This document shows, one piece after another, positions 24,856-32,557 of a stretch of 48,447 bases of DNA. Each line of letters begins with the position of its first letter. Within the stretch, counting starts at the first letter, position 1. The notes under the pieces are model-generated. The model searched no databases, was not told the origin of the DNA, and saw nothing but the letters and a program-made list of their open reading frames with translations. The DNA comes from Oscillospiraceae bacterium (GTDB taxonomy: Bacteria; Bacillota; Clostridia; Oscillospirales; Oscillospiraceae). The stretch is taken from the NCBI GenBank assembly GCA_017550645.1, contig JAFZOI010000002.1, positions 1 to 48,447 of the forward strand. The letters run 5' to 3'. Made by a program: the position numbers and the translations under genes.

Positions 24856-25484
24856 TTTTTCGCCTCGTTTTCTATTATCCATGCGTCCAGAAAGCGCATC
24901 TGAGCCTCCGTGTGGAACCAGTGCTCGCCGCCCTCCATGACGGTAAGGCCCGCCCCGTGCGCGTCCGCGAAGGCGCGCATCGTCTCATAAGAGGTCAGCT
25001 CGTCGGCGCTGCCGTACAGTATCTCGGTCGGGACGTCCCACCTGAGGGGATGGGCGCGGACGTAGGTCAGGTACTCCCACGAGAGGTCCTCGCCGAAGGA
25101 CGTCGGGATAACGCCGCGCGCCTCGAGCTCGGCTTCCGTGACGCCGGAGGCCGCCATGAGCCCCTCGATGAGCTTTTCCATGTCCACGACGGGCGAAATG
25201 AAATACGCCCGCTCGACGAGGCCATCGACGTCGGCGTTCATGCTGAAAAACGCGCCTATGCTCGTCGCTATGAGGATAAGGCGGGCGTATTTGCGTCTCA
25301 GCTCCTCGACGAAGGCGCGTATCTCCGCCCCCGTCTCCCACGGGGAAAAGGTCTTGTAGTCCGGCCCGACGACGGCGCAGCCGGGAAAAAGCGGCGCGTA
25401 GTGCTCCGCCTCGGAGGCCGAGCCCGCCCTGCCGTGGACGTAAACGACGGCCGTATCGGGGCCATATGTCTTATTCGTTTTCAT
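24852..25484 (-). CDS. Alpha/beta hydrolase
   Basis: Serine hydrolase-fold protein of 210 residues. The oxyanion region VVYVHGRAGS, a nucleophile elbow ATSIG (Ser with the first Gly of GxSxG replaced by Ala), an acid in YGSADELTS and the histidine in GGEHWFH make a complete Ser-Asp-His triad. The ATG at 25484 is preferred over 25490 because CGGAG is then seven bases away. Substrate unknown. Part of the ATPase-murT-gatD operon. Confidence 0.85.
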   Translation of the reverse strand: MKTNKTYGPDTAVVYVHGRAGSASEAEHYAPLFPGCAVVGPDYKTFSPWETGAEIRAFVEELRRKYARLILIATSIGAFFSMNADVDGLVERAYFISPVVDMEKLIEGLMAASGVTEAELEARGVIPTSFGEDLSWEYLTYVRAHPLRWDVPTEILYGSADELTSYETMRAFADAHGAGLTVMEGGEHWFHTEAQMRFLDAWIIENEAKK

Positions 25485-25529
25485 TTGCATCTCCGGGGAA
25501 AAGGCGCGGTACCTGCCCGCGCCCTCGCT

Positions 25530-26045
25530 TTATTTGATGATATAGGCGTCGAGTATCTCGCCGACGTAGGTCATGTGGGAATCGGGGTCCTCTCCCGGAT
25601 AAATCTTCTCGCGCATCTCCGGCGGCAGGAGCCCGACGTCCTGCTCGCGGCGGTAGAGGACTTTGCACTCGAGCGTCATGGGCATCTCCGCTATCGCGGG
25701 GACGGAGACCTTCTCGCCCTCGACGAGAGTAAGGCCCGCCTCGGCGGTCTTGTCCACGTCGCGGCCGCTCTGCATGCCGCAGACCGTGAATATCTTTCTG
25801 TCGACCTCGCCGATGGGCATGTTGACGGTAAACTCCGGGTTTTTATCCAGCAGCTCGCGCGTATAGCGGCTCTTGCGGACGTAGCAGATGAAGACCTCCC
25901 TGCCCCAGAGTATGCCGACGGTCCCCCAGCCTATGGCCATGGTGTTCTCGCGCCCGTCCGCCTTTGCGGTCAGGTACGCGCATTTTTTGAGCGCGGCGAT
26001 CATCTCGCCGGCGTGGGTCGTTATGCTTATTTTCTCTTTTTCCAT
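25530..26045 (-). CDS. Flavin reductase-like FMN-binding protein
   Basis: Protein of 171 residues of the flavin reductase-like, split-barrel FMN family. NTMAIGWGTVGILWG and the following FICYVRKSRYT block match the FMN site; the DSHMTYVGEILD segment is the usual conserved His-containing end. It lies between the gatD-like gene (11 bp) and the hydrolase (45 bp). Its electron acceptor is unknown; several flavin enzymes sit together in this operon. Confidence 0.87.
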   Translation of the reverse strand: MEKEKISITTHAGEMIAALKKCAYLTAKADGRENTMAIGWGTVGILWGREVFICYVRKSRYTRELLDKNPEFTVNMPIGEVDRKIFTVCGMQSGRDVDKTAEAGLTLVEGEKVSVPAIAEMPMTLECKVLYRREQDVGLLPPEMREKIYPGEDPDSHMTYVGEILDAYIIK

Positions 26046-26056
26046 GTGTTCCTCCC

Positions 26057-26758
26057 TCAGTCCAGCTTCCTTCTCGTATCTTCGAACTCGGCCAGCCGCG
26101 CCGCGTAGGCCTGCTGCGCCGCCTCAAGGTAGGCGGGCTCGGCCTCGGAGCCCATGGCGCGGAGCAGGACGCGCGTCCAGTCGGGATTGAGCGCGAGGAC
26201 GGGGCCGAGCATGTACGTCCCGATGAAGTTGTTTTTGCGGACTCCCTCGAAGCCCGCCTCCGGGTTTATTCCTATGCCGCGCACGAGCTCGGCGAAGGGC
26301 TCGAGCCCCTCCCCCGGCCAGGCGCAGGAAAAGCGGCTCGTGAACGCCGTCAGCGTCACGCCGTCGGCGCGGGCGAGCAAGAGCGAATTCTTCCTGTGCG
26401 CGAGGTCTATCTTCGCTCGAAGCGGCAGTATGCCGAGGCCCTCGAGCGGCTCCGCGCCGCCCTCTATCGCCTCGCCGAGCAGCTCGAAGGAATTGCCCGT
26501 CATGAGAAAGCGGCCTCCGGCCTCAATGGACTCCGCGAGAGCCTCGCGCCACGGCCGAAGCTCCCCCAGCGCGCGGACCTGCCCGCGCTCGGTCATCGAG
26601 CCGCAGTAGGTCAGGTCGGCCCCGTCGGCGAAAGCAGGCCTGTCGCCGAGCTTCGTCAGGACGATCTCGGCCTCCGGCAGGCAGGCGCGCAGGTATTTTA
26701 TATTCGCGGAATCCCCGAAGAGGTTCCCGAGCTCGGGATAAAGATACTCTATTTTCAT
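26057..26758 (-). CDS. GatD-like glutamine amidotransferase homologue without Cys-His dyad
   Basis: Partner-type protein of MurT, encoded directly after murT with a four-base overlap. In S. aureus and S. pneumoniae GatD supplies ammonia from glutamine so that MurT amidates lipid II glutamate. The 233-residue product keeps the fold signature (LYPELGNLFGDSANI start, late GTYMLGPVLALNPD), but the nucleophile elbow, CGG(F/Y)QLLG in GatD, reads MTGNSFELLG here (Thr87-Gly-Asn, no Cys) and the catalytic His of the FHGP motif is Leu184. The expected glutaminase dyad is therefore absent. Family comparison is from memory. Confidence 0.82.
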   Translation of the reverse strand: MKIEYLYPELGNLFGDSANIKYLRACLPEAEIVLTKLGDRPAFADGADLTYCGSMTERGQVRALGELRPWREALAESIEAGGRFLMTGNSFELLGEAIEGGAEPLEGLGILPLRAKIDLAHRKNSLLLARADGVTLTAFTSRFSCAWPGEGLEPFAELVRGIGINPEAGFEGVRKNNFIGTYMLGPVLALNPDWTRVLLRAMGSEAEPAYLEAAQQAYAARLAEFEDTRRKLD

Positions 26759-28119
26759 TTCGCGCCCTCCTTATCCAGCTTTTCCGCGAGCATGGCGTAC
26801 AGCCGCCTCGCGTCGGCCTCTCTGTAAAGCTCATAGAGCAGGAACACGCGATCGCATTCGCCGGGCTCGACGGCCGCGACGGCCTCGCCGAGCCCCTCGG
26901 CGGGCTTTATCTTCTCTTCCTCCACGCCCGCGAGCAGCAGGCGCAAACGGCTGTCGAAGCGGCGCACGCCGACGGGAATGACCCGCGCGACGTTGTCCCC
27001 CGCGAGGAGCTCGAAATCCGCGTCGTAGAGCCATGCGATGTTCTCCGAACTCTCCTTCTGGTCGAACACGTCGTCGAGCATGAGGACGACCGTGTTGCGC
27101 CCGTCGGCGGCGTTTACGAAGTCGAATGAGCGCGAGCAGGCGACGGCGTTGAGCCCCTTGGCCATTATCATCGTGAGTTCTTTCCCGCCGTGGGTCTCGT
27201 CGGTAAAGCGCGAGCCGACTATCGTCACCTTTTCGAGCGCCGCGGCGGCCTCGGCGGGCGCGAGCCCGAGCTTGACGAGGGCCGCCATGGCCGTCAGGGA
27301 GTTATACATATTGTAGGCGGCGACGCCGTGGAGAGGTATGGAATACCGCTCGCCCGCGAGATCGACGACGCCGCGCAGCGTCTCCGGATCGGCGGAGACG
27401 AGCCGGAACTGCGCTTCGGGCGAAGCGAAGCCGCACTTCGGGCAGTGCGCGCGGCCGATGTGGTTGTATCTGCGGAAGTCCCATTCGAGCTGCGCCCCGC
27501 ACTCCGGGCAGAGCCGCACGTCCATGACGATATTGTCCCACGCTTCGTGGTCGAAGGGCTGCGGATCGAAGGAGAAATACGTCCTCGGGCACTCCGGCGC
27601 GACGGAGCAGGAGATGAGATCGTCCGCGTTGAGCAGGAGCTCCGTCCCCTCCGGAATGCCGGAGGTCAGGAAGTCCGCGATGTACTCCGGGTGCGCGTTG
27701 CGGCGCATGGAATCGCGAAAGATGTTGGTTATCAGGATGAGGTCCGGCTTCAGGCCAGGGAAGATGAGCCTCGCGCTGCGCTCGTCGCACTCGAGCACGG
27801 CGACGTCGTACTTCGGCTTTCCGAAGAGCGTCGAGCCCTCGATGAGCGCGGAGGCGACGCCGGCGGCGATGTTCGAGCCGTAGCGGTTGGAGAGGACCTT
27901 CCTCCCCGCCGCATCGAGCGCGTCGCTTATGAGATTCGTGACGGTCGTCTTCCCGTTCGTGCCCGTCACGGCGAGAATCTTCGCGGGCTTGGAGACGCGC
28001 GCGATAAATTTCGGGCAGAGCTTGAGCGCTATCTTGCCGGAGAGATACGTCCCCTTGCGCCCGAGCAGGCGCAGCAGAAACGTCACGGCCTTGCCGATGA
28101 AGAGAGCAATAAACGTCAT
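26755..28119 (-). CDS. murT: MurT-like Mur ligase (lipid II amidase/ligase subunit)
   Basis: ATP-dependent Mur-ligase-type protein of 454 residues. It has a hydrophobic N-terminus, the P-loop GTNGKTT (residues 53-59), a four-cysteine zinc ribbon (Cys204, 207, 226, 229) inserted in the ATPase domain and the DUF1727 C-terminal domain. This layout is that of MurT, which with GatD amidates lipid II. It overlaps both the upstream ATPase gene and the downstream gatD-like gene by four bases. The partner's missing Cys and His make the ammonia source uncertain, so the true reaction may differ from that of S. aureus MurT. Confidence 0.88.
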   Translation of the reverse strand: MTFIALFIGKAVTFLLRLLGRKGTYLSGKIALKLCPKFIARVSKPAKILAVTGTNGKTTVTNLISDALDAAGRKVLSNRYGSNIAAGVASALIEGSTLFGKPKYDVAVLECDERSARLIFPGLKPDLILITNIFRDSMRRNAHPEYIADFLTSGIPEGTELLLNADDLISCSVAPECPRTYFSFDPQPFDHEAWDNIVMDVRLCPECGAQLEWDFRRYNHIGRAHCPKCGFASPEAQFRLVSADPETLRGVVDLAGERYSIPLHGVAAYNMYNSLTAMAALVKLGLAPAEAAAALEKVTIVGSRFTDETHGGKELTMIMAKGLNAVACSRSFDFVNAADGRNTVVLMLDDVFDQKESSENIAWLYDADFELLAGDNVARVIPVGVRRFDSRLRLLLAGVEEEKIKPAEGLGEAVAAVEPGECDRVFLLYELYREADARRLYAMLAEKLDKEGAK

Positions 28120-30548
28120 CTTGCCTTTTTTCCTTTCCTGCGGCTGAGCGCGAGAAGCGCCCTGTCCATGAGTTTATAAAGCCAGTCTATGAGCGGAGCG
28201 GTGAGCAGCGAGAACGTCGCCAGAATGAGCAGCGAGCTGAGCGTCGGCGTCTCGAGACGGAACCACCAGCGCATGAAGAAGCAGCTGAAGATTATCGCGG
28301 CGATGAGCAGCCAGAACATTATCCTGCGAAGCTTCGTCCACGGCTTGCAGAGGCGGAAGACGACGACCATGCCCGCGACGGTGAGGAGCATCGCGCATAT
28401 GGTCGAGACCTGCGCCTTGTCTATCCGGAACACCTCGCCGAAGGCTATGACTCCGAGAAGCAGTATGACGTAGGCCACGCCGGACGGCGCCGCGCGCAGC
28501 AGGACATTTCGCAGGAATCTGCCGCGGACGTGTCCCGTGCTCGGCTCGAGCGCGAGCAGAAAGCTCGGGATTCCTATCGCGAACGTACTGAAAAGGGAGA
28601 GCTGCGTCGCCTCGACGGGGTACATGAAGCCCGCCGCCAGCGAGAGCAGGGCCATTATCATCGAGAATATGTTTTTCTGCAGGAAGAGCGCCGCGCTGCG
28701 CTCAATGTTGTTGATGACGCGCCGCCCCTCGGCGACGACGTTCGGCATCGAGGCAAAGTCCGAATCCATCAGGACTATGTGCGAGACCTGACAGGCCACG
28801 TCGCTTCCGGAGGCCATGGCGACGCTGCAGTCGGCCTCCTTGAGGGCGAGCACGTCGTTGACGCCGTCGCCCGTCATGGCGACGGTATTGCCGGCGGCCT
28901 TGAGCGCGCGAATAAGCTGCCTCTTCTGCTCGGGCGTCACGCGGCCGAAGACCGTATATCTGACGGCCGCGTCGCGCAGCTTGTCTTCGGAATCGAGCTC
29001 GCGCGCGTCAATATAATGCTCCGCGCCTTCGACGCCGGCCTTGAGCGCGATGCCGGAGACGGTCCGCGCGTTGTCGCCGGAGATGACCTTTATCCTGACG
29101 CCCTGCCTGCGGAAGAAATCGAACGTCTCACGCGCGTTGTCGCGAATCTTGTTGGTTATGCCTATGAGCGCGATGGGCAGGACCTTGTTCCCGTCCGGCG
29201 TCTCCGTCTCGAGCGGCCCGTCGTACATGACGAGCATGAGCAGGCGGCAGCCGGTCTCATAATAGGGCTCGAGCTCGGCCTCGTATTCGGGGAAACGCTC
29301 CCCGAGAAGAATTTCCGGCGCGCCTATGAGATAGGTCTCGTCGCCCTCGAATATCGTCCCGGCGTATTTGGTCTTGGACGTGAACGGGATTATCCCCGTC
29401 GCGCGGCGCATGGGCGCGTCGTTAAAATAGGCGGCGAGCGCCTTTTCCGTCTCGTTGTCGCGCTCGTGGGCGGCGGTATGGTCGGCCATTATCATGCGCA
29501 CGTCGCTCATTATGAACCTGTCCGGACTCAGCAGCGCGACGTTCTCGACGAGCATCTCGGGCTCGGTTATCGTTCCGGTCTTGTCCACGCAGAGGATGTT
29601 CACCCGCGCGAGCGTCTCTATGCAGGCGAGGTCATGCGTCAGCGTGCGCCGCTGGGCGAGCCTTATGACCGACACGGCCAGCGCTATGGAGGTCAGAAGA
29701 TACAGCCCCTCCGGTATCATGCCGACGAGCGCGCCGACCGTCTTCAGGACGGAGTCGTTCCACGTCATGTGAAGCCGCAGATACTGGTTGAGGAAGAGGA
29801 CTATCCCGATGGGGATTATTATGAGGCCGATCACCTTGACGAGCTTTGTAAGGCTGCTCATCATCTCCGACTGCGTCGCCTTCTGGTGGCGCTTGGCCTC
29901 CAGAGTCAGGCGCGAGGCGAAGGAATCCGGCCCGACGTTCGTGAGCCTTGCGCGGCACTGCCCGGAGATGATGAAGCTGCCCGAGAGCAGGCTGCTGCCG
30001 GGCGTCTTGGGGATCTCGTCGGCTTCGCCCGTGATGAGCGCCTCGTTGACCTGCAGGTCGCCCGTCAGGACGACCGCGTCGGCGTATATCTGGTCCCCCG
30101 AGGAGAAGACGACCACGTCGTCGCGCACGAGCTCGGCCGCGGGCACGGATACCTCCAGCCCGTCGCGTATCGCGGTCGCCTTCGGAGCGGCGACGAGCGA
30201 GAGCGAGTCGAGCGTCTTTTTCGAGCGGAGTTCCTGAATGATGCCGATGAGCGTATTGACGACTATCGTCACGTAAAACAGCAGATCGCGCACGCCGCCC
30301 GCTATGAGCACGAGCACGGCGAGGACCGTGAAGACAAGGTTGAAGTACGTCAGCACGTTGTCGCGGATGATGCGCCCGACCGACCTCGTCGGGGACTTGA
30401 CGGGCGTGTTCGCCCAGCCCCCCTCAAGTCTCTCCTCGACCTGAGCGCGGCTGAGCCCCGTTTCCGGCGGCGTCTCGAGCGGCGGTATCGCACTGCGGCG
30501 AAGAGCCTTCGGCTCCTGCGCGGCTTTTTTCTTCTGCTTATTTTTCAT
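28116..30548 (-). CDS. P-type cation-transporting ATPase (CtpE-like)
   Basis: Membrane ATPase of 810 residues, ten-helix P-type layout without heavy-metal domains. Visible motifs: actuator TGE (174-176), PEGL in helix 4 (279-282), phosphorylated Asp322 in DKTGT and hinge TGDGVNDVLALKEAD. The closest recognised group is CtpE-like, linked to calcium transport in mycobacteria; the ion is inferred, not shown. It begins with a Lys-rich cytoplasmic extension. No Shine-Dalgarno is seen and a promoter -10 lies directly before the ATG, so the mRNA may be leaderless. First gene of an eight-gene operon; its end overlaps murT. Confidence 0.88.
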   Translation of the reverse strand: MKNKQKKKAAQEPKALRRSAIPPLETPPETGLSRAQVEERLEGGWANTPVKSPTRSVGRIIRDNVLTYFNLVFTVLAVLVLIAGGVRDLLFYVTIVVNTLIGIIQELRSKKTLDSLSLVAAPKATAIRDGLEVSVPAAELVRDDVVVFSSGDQIYADAVVLTGDLQVNEALITGEADEIPKTPGSSLLSGSFIISGQCRARLTNVGPDSFASRLTLEAKRHQKATQSEMMSSLTKLVKVIGLIIIPIGIVLFLNQYLRLHMTWNDSVLKTVGALVGMIPEGLYLLTSIALAVSVIRLAQRRTLTHDLACIETLARVNILCVDKTGTITEPEMLVENVALLSPDRFIMSDVRMIMADHTAAHERDNETEKALAAYFNDAPMRRATGIIPFTSKTKYAGTIFEGDETYLIGAPEILLGERFPEYEAELEPYYETGCRLLMLVMYDGPLETETPDGNKVLPIALIGITNKIRDNARETFDFFRRQGVRIKVISGDNARTVSGIALKAGVEGAEHYIDARELDSEDKLRDAAVRYTVFGRVTPEQKRQLIRALKAAGNTVAMTGDGVNDVLALKEADCSVAMASGSDVACQVSHIVLMDSDFASMPNVVAEGRRVINNIERSAALFLQKNIFSMIMALLSLAAGFMYPVEATQLSLFSTFAIGIPSFLLALEPSTGHVRGRFLRNVLLRAAPSGVAYVILLLGVIAFGEVFRIDKAQVSTICAMLLTVAGMVVVFRLCKPWTKLRRIMFWLLIAAIIFSCFFMRWWFRLETPTLSSLLILATFSLLTAPLIDWLYKLMDRALLALSRRKGKKAR

Positions 30549-30555
30549 CTATTAT

Positions 30556-30583
30556 ATTCTACCACAAAAAACCCGTATTTCAA
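30556..30583 (-). promoter_or_regulatory. Promoter at the start of the ATPase-murT operon
   Basis: Minus strand TTGAAA (30578-30583), 16-bp spacer, TAGAAT (30556-30561). The start would fall at or next to the ATG at 30548. An overlapping TATAAT (30551-30556) lies two bases before the ATG. Confidence 0.6.
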
Positions 30584-30642
30584 TATTCCCCGCTTTTCGC
30601 GCGGCAAAAACGGGCGTCGGGGACGCCCCTCCGTCCGGGTAC

Positions 30643-30671
30643 TTGACAAATGGCCGCCGAGCCTTTATTAT
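30643..30671 (+). promoter_or_regulatory. Promoter of tRNA-Arg
   Basis: TTGACA (30643-30648), 17-bp spacer, TATTAT (30666-30671). The -10 ends nine bases before the mature tRNA 5' end, so the leader would be only a few bases. Confidence 0.85.
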
Positions 30672-30680
30672 ACCGTTGAT

Positions 30681-30757
30681 GCCCCCGTAGCTCAGCAGGA
30701 TAGAGCGTTCGCCTCCTAAGCGAAAGGCCATGCGTTCGAATCGCGTCGGGGGTGCCA
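30681..30757 (+). tRNA. tRNA-Arg (anticodon CCU)
   Basis: 77-nt cloverleaf. The acceptor stem GCCCCCG pairs with CGGGGGT, the anticodon stem-loop TTCGC-CTCCTAA-GCGAA gives anticodon CCT (reads AGG), the T-arm has TTCGAAT and the CCA is genome-encoded. It has its own promoter and terminator and no partner tRNAs. Confidence 0.97.
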
Positions 30758-30793
30758 AAAATAAAAGCACGCGAAAGCGTGCTTTTATTTTTG
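30758..30793 (+). terminator. Rho-independent terminator after tRNA-Arg
   Basis: AAATAAAAGCACGC-GAAA-GCGTGCTTTTATTT, T-rich on both sides and starting right after CCA. Confidence 0.9.
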
Positions 30794-30912
30794 CCGGGCG
30801 CGGTTTCGCCGCGCAAGGATCAGATACGAAGGGAGGGGCATACCCTCCCCCTCTAGGGCTCTCTCATGCAGACTTGAAGCGTCGGGGGTATAGGTTTTAT
30901 TCAGCCGATGCC

Positions 30913-30948
30913 AAAAAGCCGCGATCAGATCTGATCGCGGCTTTTTTT
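30913..30948. terminator. Perfect palindromic terminator at the end of the FecR/CHASE2 locus
   Basis: AAAAAGCCGCGATCAG followed by its exact complement CTGATCGCGGCTTTTT around AT. It is bidirectional; on the minus strand it lies 56 bp after the SLH gene stop. Confidence 0.88.
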
Positions 30949-31004
30949 GCTTTGTCTATTTAGCCAAACGCGGTTTTTGCTTGCCCGGATGTTTGCGGGA
31001 GGGC

Positions 31005-32540
31005 TTACAGGCCGTAGACGTCCATGAAGGTTACGAGTATCTTGGCGCACTGGCTGCGGTCCGCGTCCGCAAGCGGGTAAAGCGAGCCGTCGCTGCCCTG
31101 AACGATGCCGGCCCCGACCGCCCACTGCATGGCGGGCATGGCCCATTCGTCGATATCGAACGCGTCTTCATACGAGAGGATGTTCGTGTCCTCTCCGACG
31201 GAGACGTCGAGCTCCATATACTTGGCGAAGCGGAACAGCATGGTGATGAGCATCTCGCGCGAGAGCGTCGTATCGGGCGCGAAGCCGTCGCCCACGCCGT
31301 TGGTTATCCCGGCGTCGACGGCCCAGCGGACCGCGCCGGTGTACCACGCGTCTTCCGGAACGTCGTCGAAGGTGCCCTCGCCGTTGATTATGGCGGCGCC
31401 GTCGGTCCCCTGATAGACGCGGCTGATCATGGTAACGGCCATGGCGCGCGTAGTCGTGCCGGCTGGAGCGAAGTTCTCGGCGTCGACGCCGTTGGTGATG
31501 CCGCGCAGCGCGGCGTTTTTAACGGCCTCGGCATACCATGCGCCTTCCGGCACGTCCGCGAACTGCGTTTCGGCCGCTTTCAGCGTTATCAGCAAGCCGG
31601 AGAAGGCCTCCGCGACATACAGCACGCCGTCTTTCAGGACCATTTCGCGCGGCTGTATCGGCGCGTTGGAATAGTTGGTGCTGCGAAGGAGCGTATAGAC
31701 GCGCCCGTCTTTTATCTTGCGTATCGCGCCGTTGAGCGTATCGGATACGTATATCGTGCCGTCCTCGGCGGCGAGCAGGCCCTGCGGATGGTCGAACCGC
31801 GCCTTTTCAACGGGCCCGTCCACATATCCGCCGTAGTAAACTCCGGTGTCCTCGGCGCTGTCGAAATGGCCCGCCACGACCTGCACGGAGCCGTCTACTA
31901 TCTTAACGATGCGGCTTTTTCCCGTTTCGGCCACGTAAAGCGTGCCGTTCAGCCAGCTGAGGCCGGTGGGCTCGGCAAGGCCGGACACGTAAGAGGAGAC
32001 GTTGCCGCTTTTATCTATTCTGCGGATCGCGCCGTTATTGGTATCGGCGACGTAGAGGTTTCCTTTATCGTCGGCGGCGAGGCCGGTAGGACGGTGGAAG
32101 GAAGCGGAGTGGGAAGATCCGTTCAAGTTGCCGGCTTTGCCGGAGCCCGCGAGGGTATATACCCTCTTCGAGTTGACGAAACGCACGACGTTCGCGCCGG
32201 CATCCGTTATCGCATAGCCGTCCAGATACGGCGCTATCGCCCACGGCTCCACGAAATAGGCGCTGTCCAGCGTGCCGTCGTGGTAAACTCCCTGCGGCTC
32301 GCCGGAAAGATCGGCCACGGGGATGACGCCGGCATACTTGGTGACCTTCTCGCCCTCGACCTTCCAGAGTATCTTGTTGTACACGTCGGTGACGAGCATC
32401 GAGCCGTCCTCCAACAGCTGGATACCGGAAAGCTTACCTCCGGAGAAGTCCTCGGCAGTGAGCACGGCGGAAGCCGGAACTGCCAGCGCCGCCAGAAGTG
32501 CGACGGCAATCACGATGGAAACCAATCTGCGTTTGAACAT
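31005..32540 (-). CDS. Secreted NHL-repeat protein with three SLH domains
   Basis: Surface protein of 511 residues. A signal peptide (about 1-26, ending VPASA) is followed by NHL/beta-propeller repeats (about 30-315, with GLAADDKGNLYVADTNNGAI and similar YVADT/YVSDT blades) and three SLH domains (about 325-511, each with FxDVP...WY/W and a basic or acidic contact segment). SLH domains normally bind the secondary cell-wall polymer, so the propeller is probably held at the cell surface. Start at 32540, with AAGGAAGAG upstream; last gene of the locus, 17 bp after the cyclase, then the palindromic terminator. The ligand of the propeller is unknown. Confidence 0.9.
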   Translation of the reverse strand: MFKRRLVSIVIAVALLAALAVPASAVLTAEDFSGGKLSGIQLLEDGSMLVTDVYNKILWKVEGEKVTKYAGVIPVADLSGEPQGVYHDGTLDSAYFVEPWAIAPYLDGYAITDAGANVVRFVNSKRVYTLAGSGKAGNLNGSSHSASFHRPTGLAADDKGNLYVADTNNGAIRRIDKSGNVSSYVSGLAEPTGLSWLNGTLYVAETGKSRIVKIVDGSVQVVAGHFDSAEDTGVYYGGYVDGPVEKARFDHPQGLLAAEDGTIYVSDTLNGAIRKIKDGRVYTLLRSTNYSNAPIQPREMVLKDGVLYVAEAFSGLLITLKAAETQFADVPEGAWYAEAVKNAALRGITNGVDAENFAPAGTTTRAMAVTMISRVYQGTDGAAIINGEGTFDDVPEDAWYTGAVRWAVDAGITNGVGDGFAPDTTLSREMLITMLFRFAKYMELDVSVGEDTNILSYEDAFDIDEWAMPAMQWAVGAGIVQGSDGSLYPLADADRSQCAKILVTFMDVYGL

Positions 32541-32557
32541 GTCAATCTCTTCCTTTC

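Noticed and set aside
30681..32540. Integrated mobile element next to tRNA-Arg
   Set aside because: No integrase, transposase or phage gene follows the tRNA; the neighbouring surface locus has the same base and codon style as the rest of the window.
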